DNA from: Candidatus Roizmanbacteria bacterium CG_4_10_14_0_8_um_filter_33_9
Lineage (GTDB): Bacteria; Patescibacteriota; Microgenomatia; UBA1406; GWC2-37-13
Assembly (NCBI GenBank): GCA_002785065.1
Contig: PFLI01000065.1
Coordinates: forward strand, 1,724-26,226
DNA: 24,503 bases
Direction of reading: 5' to 3'
The notes beneath the pieces were generated by a model. It did no database searches and was not told the DNA's origin. It worked only from the letters and a program-made list of their open reading frames with translations. Shown piece after piece: positions 21,709 through 24,503 of this stretch; within the stretch, counting starts at the first letter, position 1, and each line of letters begins with the position of its first letter. The translations under genes were made by a program, and so were the position numbers.

Positions 21709-22905
21709 ATGTATTGGTTTAAAGCACTTAAAAATGGTGTCGTTATCAATCAAAAAATTGAATCAAACAGTGAACAAGATGTTGTTGATTATTTAAAACG
21801 AAACGATTACGTTCCAATAAAAGTCCAGGAAATTAAGCCGCTTCTTCCAGAACTAATGACAATGTTTGATCGTATCGGGTTCGGAGATATTGTTGATTTT
21901 ACAAGACAATTGGCAATTATGTTAAATGCAGGTCTAACTCTCATTGATAGTTTTTCCATTCTACAAAAACAAATAACAAAACCAAGTTTGTTATTAATGA
22001 TAAAAAATATTTATAAAGATGTTTTAGGGGGAAGCACCTTTTCAAAAGCTCTTCAAAAATACCCAACTCATTTTTCCAATCTTTATATTTCACTTGTAAA
22101 GTCAGGAGAAGCATCTGGTAAAATAAGTGAGATTTTGCTTCGACTGGCAGACAATTTGGAAAAGCAAAGGGAGTTTCAATCAAAAATTAAAGGCGCGTTA
22201 GTTTATCCGGTAATTGTTGTTATCGGTATGATAGGCGTTATGTTTGTCATGGTTACTTTTGTAGTTCCAAAACTGCTTAATCTTTATAAAGACTTTAATG
22301 TAACTCTTCCTATGTCAACTCAAATACTCATTTTTATATCTAATATTTCAACCAAATTCTGGCCTTTTATCTTTCTTGGAATTTTTGCAAGTTTTATTCT
22401 TATAAAAAGATATCTTAATACCAAAATAGGGAAACAGTCATTTGATGAATTTACTTTAAAACTTCCCGTTTTCGGAAAAATTGTATCTATTTCTGCTTTA
22501 GTTGATACTACTCGCACTTTATCAATACTTATTGGTTCGGGTGTTTCCATTCTAGAAAGCCTTAATATTATTATTGATACGAGTGGAAACATGGTGTATC
22601 AAAATGCGTTCACTCATATTTATAAACAGGTCGAGAAAGGATTTGCTTTAGGAACTGCTCTTGAAAACGAAAAACTATTTCCTCCTATATTAATACAAAT
22701 GACGACAGTAGGAGAGCAAACCGGTCATTTAGATGATACCTTATCCCGCATTTCCAAATATTTTGAAATGGAGTCTGAAATGGCTGTAAAGACAATGACA
22801 ACCCTAATCGAACCACTTATTCTTGTTTTTTTAGGCTTAGGAGTAGGCTTTCTTGTCCTTGCGGTAATAACACCTATTTATAATTTAACTTCATCGATAA
22901 AATGA
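21709..22905 (+). CDS. pilC: Type IV pilus inner-membrane platform protein PilC
   Basis: PilC is the membrane platform on which PilB and PilT act. The 398-aa protein has two T2SSF domains. The first (about 65-190) contains DFTRQLAIMLNAGLTLIDSFSILQKQ and LYISLVKSGEASGKISEILLRLA. The second (about 265-390) contains LVDTTRTLSILIGSGVSILESL and LIQMTTVGEQTGHLDDTLSRIS. Membrane helices are visible at about 163-185, 212-232 and 366-390. Full length and intact. It is the last gene of the pilB-pilT-pilC unit; the pilin that follows has its own promoter. Confidence 0.94.
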   Translation: MYWFKALKNGVVINQKIESNSEQDVVDYLKRNDYVPIKVQEIKPLLPELMTMFDRIGFGDIVDFTRQLAIMLNAGLTLIDSFSILQKQITKPSLLLMIKNIYKDVLGGSTFSKALQKYPTHFSNLYISLVKSGEASGKISEILLRLADNLEKQREFQSKIKGALVYPVIVVIGMIGVMFVMVTFVVPKLLNLYKDFNVTLPMSTQILIFISNISTKFWPFIFLGIFASFILIKRYLNTKIGKQSFDEFTLKLPVFGKIVSISALVDTTRTLSILIGSGVSILESLNIIIDTSGNMVYQNAFTHIYKQVEKGFALGTALENEKLFPPILIQMTTVGEQTGHLDDTLSRISKYFEMESEMAVKTMTTLIEPLILVFLGLGVGFLVLAVITPIYNLTSSIK

Positions 22906-22930
22906 TATTGTCTTATATATTAAGATAGTA

Positions 22931-22960
22931 TTGACAATTACATATAAGTTGTTCTATTAT
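22931..22960 (+). promoter_or_regulatory. Strong promoter of the probable major pilin
   Basis: A perfect TTGACA (22931-22936), an 18-nt spacer and TATTAT (22955-22960) are followed by 7 nt and then the ATG at 22968. This is the only full -35 consensus seen in the window. A leaderless, strongly expressed transcript is predicted. Confidence 0.7.
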
Positions 22961-22967
22961 TAAATAT

Positions 22968-23552
22968 ATGAAAAAAAATCTATTGGGTTTTACCCTGATC
23001 GAACTATTAATAGTCATCGCTTTATTAGGTACTCTTGCAGTTGCACTTTTAGCAGCGCTTGATCCTCTTGAACAAATCAGAAAAGGTACTGATACAGGTA
23101 TTAGAAACACCGTTGCAGAAATCCATGGTGGTGCAATTCGTTATTCAGCTTTAAAGGGAGGAGTGCTTCCATTTAGAGACGAAAGTGATCCAACAAAATT
23201 ACATAGCGGTGAAATTGATTGGTTTGCTGGTAGTACGGATAAAGGTAGTGCATTTATTCAAGAAATTATAGATTCAGGGGAACTCAAAACCGATTTTATT
23301 AAACTTGCAGGAACTCAATTAAGCCGTATTTTTATCAATGGTAAAAATGGTGATCCAGCAACAGACTATAAAGTAACGGTATGTTATAAACCTGAGGCAA
23401 AATCATTTAGAATGGATAATAATACTAAGTTTTCAACAACTAATGCTGATGGAATAGGTGAAGTTGTTGAACAAACTACTGCGGGAGATGTTTGTCCAGC
23501 AACAGCAGGAACAACTCCAAATGGAATATATTGTTATTGGTGCGTAAGGTAA
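22968..23552 (+). CDS. Type IV prepilin, probable major pilin
   Basis: The 194-aa product starts MKKNLLG|FTLIELLIVIALLG with a short leader, Gly -1 and Glu +5. An LAALDPLEQIRKGTDTGIRNT helix extension follows, a form common in CPR pilins. The globular part has four cysteines (VCYKP, DVCPA, YCYWC). Reasons to call it the major subunit: it has its own strong consensus promoter, a strong terminator directly after it, and a position next to the motor and platform genes. The six other prepilin-like genes share one weaker operon. Identity as major pilin is inferred, not shown. Confidence 0.88.
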   Translation: MKKNLLGFTLIELLIVIALLGTLAVALLAALDPLEQIRKGTDTGIRNTVAEIHGGAIRYSALKGGVLPFRDESDPTKLHSGEIDWFAGSTDKGSAFIQEIIDSGELKTDFIKLAGTQLSRIFINGKNGDPATDYKVTVCYKPEAKSFRMDNNTKFSTTNADGIGEVVEQTTAGDVCPATAGTTPNGIYCYWCVR

Positions 23553-23570
23553 CCTAAAATTTATTAAATC

Positions 23571-23600
23571 AAAAAAAGCCAGCTTTTGTTGGCTTTTTTT
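23571..23600 (+). terminator. Intrinsic terminator after the pilin gene
   Basis: GCCAGC-tttt-GTTGGC (one G-T wobble) is flanked by an A7 run before and a T7 run after, starting 18 nt after the pilin stop. The A-run allows it to work on both strands. It insulates the pilin from the next gene. Confidence 0.9.
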
Positions 23601-23608
23601 GTTATCAT
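23600..23608 (+). promoter_or_regulatory. Candidate extended -10 of the DUF2723 gene
   Basis: TGTTATCAT (TGn + TATCAT) starts at the last T of the terminator and ends 8 nt before the ATG at 23617. No -35 is possible except within the terminator itself. Confidence 0.35.
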
Positions 23609-23616
23609 TGTAATCT

Positions 23617-24503
23617 ATGTTTTTAATTATCTACTTTTTGATTATTTTTCTTATTTTGCTTAATAGAACATCCTTATACTTGTTTGGCGGTGATAGCAGT
23701 GAGTTTAGTCTCGTAGGTTCGACTTGGGGTGTAGCTCATCCACCCGGATATCCGTTATATTCGCTTTTATCAAATCTAATTGTACGTATATTTCCTTTTT
23801 TTACAGTACCTTGGAGAATAAGTCTTATGTCGTCTATTTCCACCGTACTCACTTCAATATTAATATATAAAATTTTGAGATTTTATAAGATACATAGAAA
23901 TGTTTCTTTTTTTTCTGCAGGATTTTATGTTTTTTTATATCCAGTCTGGTTATATTCTCTTGTTCCAGAAGTTTTCGCTCTTCATACTCTACTTGTTACT
24001 CTCACAACATGGTTTGTTTTCCAGTTTACTAAAAGGAAAAAAATTAGTTACCTCTATTTTATTTTTTTATTATTAGGTCTACAAATCAGTAATCATCATA
24101 TGTTTCTTCTATTCGTACCTGGTTGGACTTATTTACTTCATAAAAGTAGAGTTACTTTGTTTTTAAAAAAATTATCAAAACGAAATATAATTTTACTTGT
24201 TTGTTTATTTTTAATTGGAGTATCATTCTATCTTTATACTCCTATTGTTAGTTATTTTGGGGCAATCTCGGATTGGGAAAACGCAAAAACGTTACTTGGA
24301 TTTGTTAGATTAATAACGAGAGCTACATATGGATCATTTAAAGCGTATTTAGGATCGGTCCCAAATTTTATAAATCAATTTTTTGATTTAGTTACTTGTT
24401 TTATCTTCATTTTCCATGATTTTCGTATTTTAGGACTCATTTTTATTATCTACGGCTTATTTACATTAATTAAAAATTACAAGATACTTTTTAACTTTAT
24501 TTT
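23617..24503 (+). CDS. DUF2723 family polytopic membrane protein, 5' part (partial)
   Basis: An open frame of 295 residues runs off the window end. It starts with a membrane helix (FLIIYFLIIFLILL). Then comes the loop GGDSSEFSLVGSTWGVAHPP followed by GYPLYSLL. This acidic-SEF and HPPGYPLY combination is the hallmark of DUF2723 proteins, GT-C-fold relatives of protein O-mannosyltransferases (TMEM260 in animals). Several further hydrophobic helices follow. The expected reaction is sugar transfer from a lipid carrier to an exported protein or polymer; the acceptor is unknown. Its position next to the pilin makes pilin or cell-surface glycosylation conceivable, but the terminator between them shows separate transcription. 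Confidence 0.82.
   Translation, partial: MFLIIYFLIIFLILLNRTSLYLFGGDSSEFSLVGSTWGVAHPPGYPLYSLLSNLIVRIFPFFTVPWRISLMSSISTVLTSILIYKILRFYKIHRNVSFFSAGFYVFLYPVWLYSLVPEVFALHTLLVTLTTWFVFQFTKRKKISYLYFIFLLLGLQISNHHMFLLFVPGWTYLLHKSRVTLFLKKLSKRNIILLVCLFLIGVSFYLYTPIVSYFGAISDWENAKTLLGFVRLITRATYGSFKAYLGSVPNFINQFFDLVTCFIFIFHDFRILGLIFIIYGLFTLIKNYKILFNFI

Noticed and set aside
1..24503. CRISPR arrays, tRNA or rRNA genes, alternative genetic code
   Set aside because: No regularly spaced direct repeats, no tRNA cloverleaf or rRNA segments noticed by eye; TGA acts as a normal stop and no in-frame TGA interrupts a recognised gene except the transposase remnant.

Overview
The window looks like chromosomal DNA of a Candidate Phyla Radiation (Patescibacteria) bacterium, most likely of the Microgenomates type. 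The DNA is AT-rich, spacing is tight with 1-17 nt overlaps, Shine-Dalgarno sites are almost absent, PheT is short, and a type IV pilus locus sits among core information-processing genes. TGA is used as a stop (infC), so the genetic code is standard. The phylum call is an inference; no 16S or other marker was compared.

Region 1 (1-4624, + strand) is the translation cluster thrS(3' end)-infC-rpmI-rplT-pheS-pheT. A palindromic repeat lies between infC and rpmI, and a fragment of a related repeat appears to be inserted in frame inside pheS. Region 2 (4625-5364) holds several palindromes followed by a decayed Y1 (REP-associated) transposase. Region 3 (5391-9130, - strand) has an unrecognised 363-aa protein and a class A penicillin-binding protein. 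Region 4 (9169-12919, + strand) has a 37-aa membrane peptide, recG, rpmF, nusB, rnc and rpsP. It resembles the Bacillus recG...rnc...rpsP neighbourhood with the lipid and SMC/SRP genes missing.

Region 5 (12935-18901, - strand) is one long operon: a DNA polymerase III delta'-like gene, six prepilin-like genes (three GspG-like, then H/I/J-like) and pilM-pilN-pilO. Region 6 (18943-23552, + strand) is transcribed divergently and carries pilB-pilT-pilC and a separately promoted probable major pilin, ending in a strong intrinsic terminator. Region 7 (23617 to the window end) is the 5' part of a DUF2723 polytopic membrane protein. Together regions 5 and 6 encode most of a type IV pilus: extension and retraction ATPases, platform, PilM/N/O alignment complex, major pilin and minor pilins. 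No prepilin peptidase and no secretin is present in the window.

Two patterns go beyond gene content. (a) Palindromic repeats with TGTCAT/ATGACA ends occur between genes and also inside two essential-type genes (pheS, holB). In both genes they are translated, length-neutral (45 and 81 nt) and read in the same frame, like Rickettsia palindromic elements. (b) At least six genes have a -10 box ending 6-8 nt before the start codon, which predicts leaderless mRNAs.
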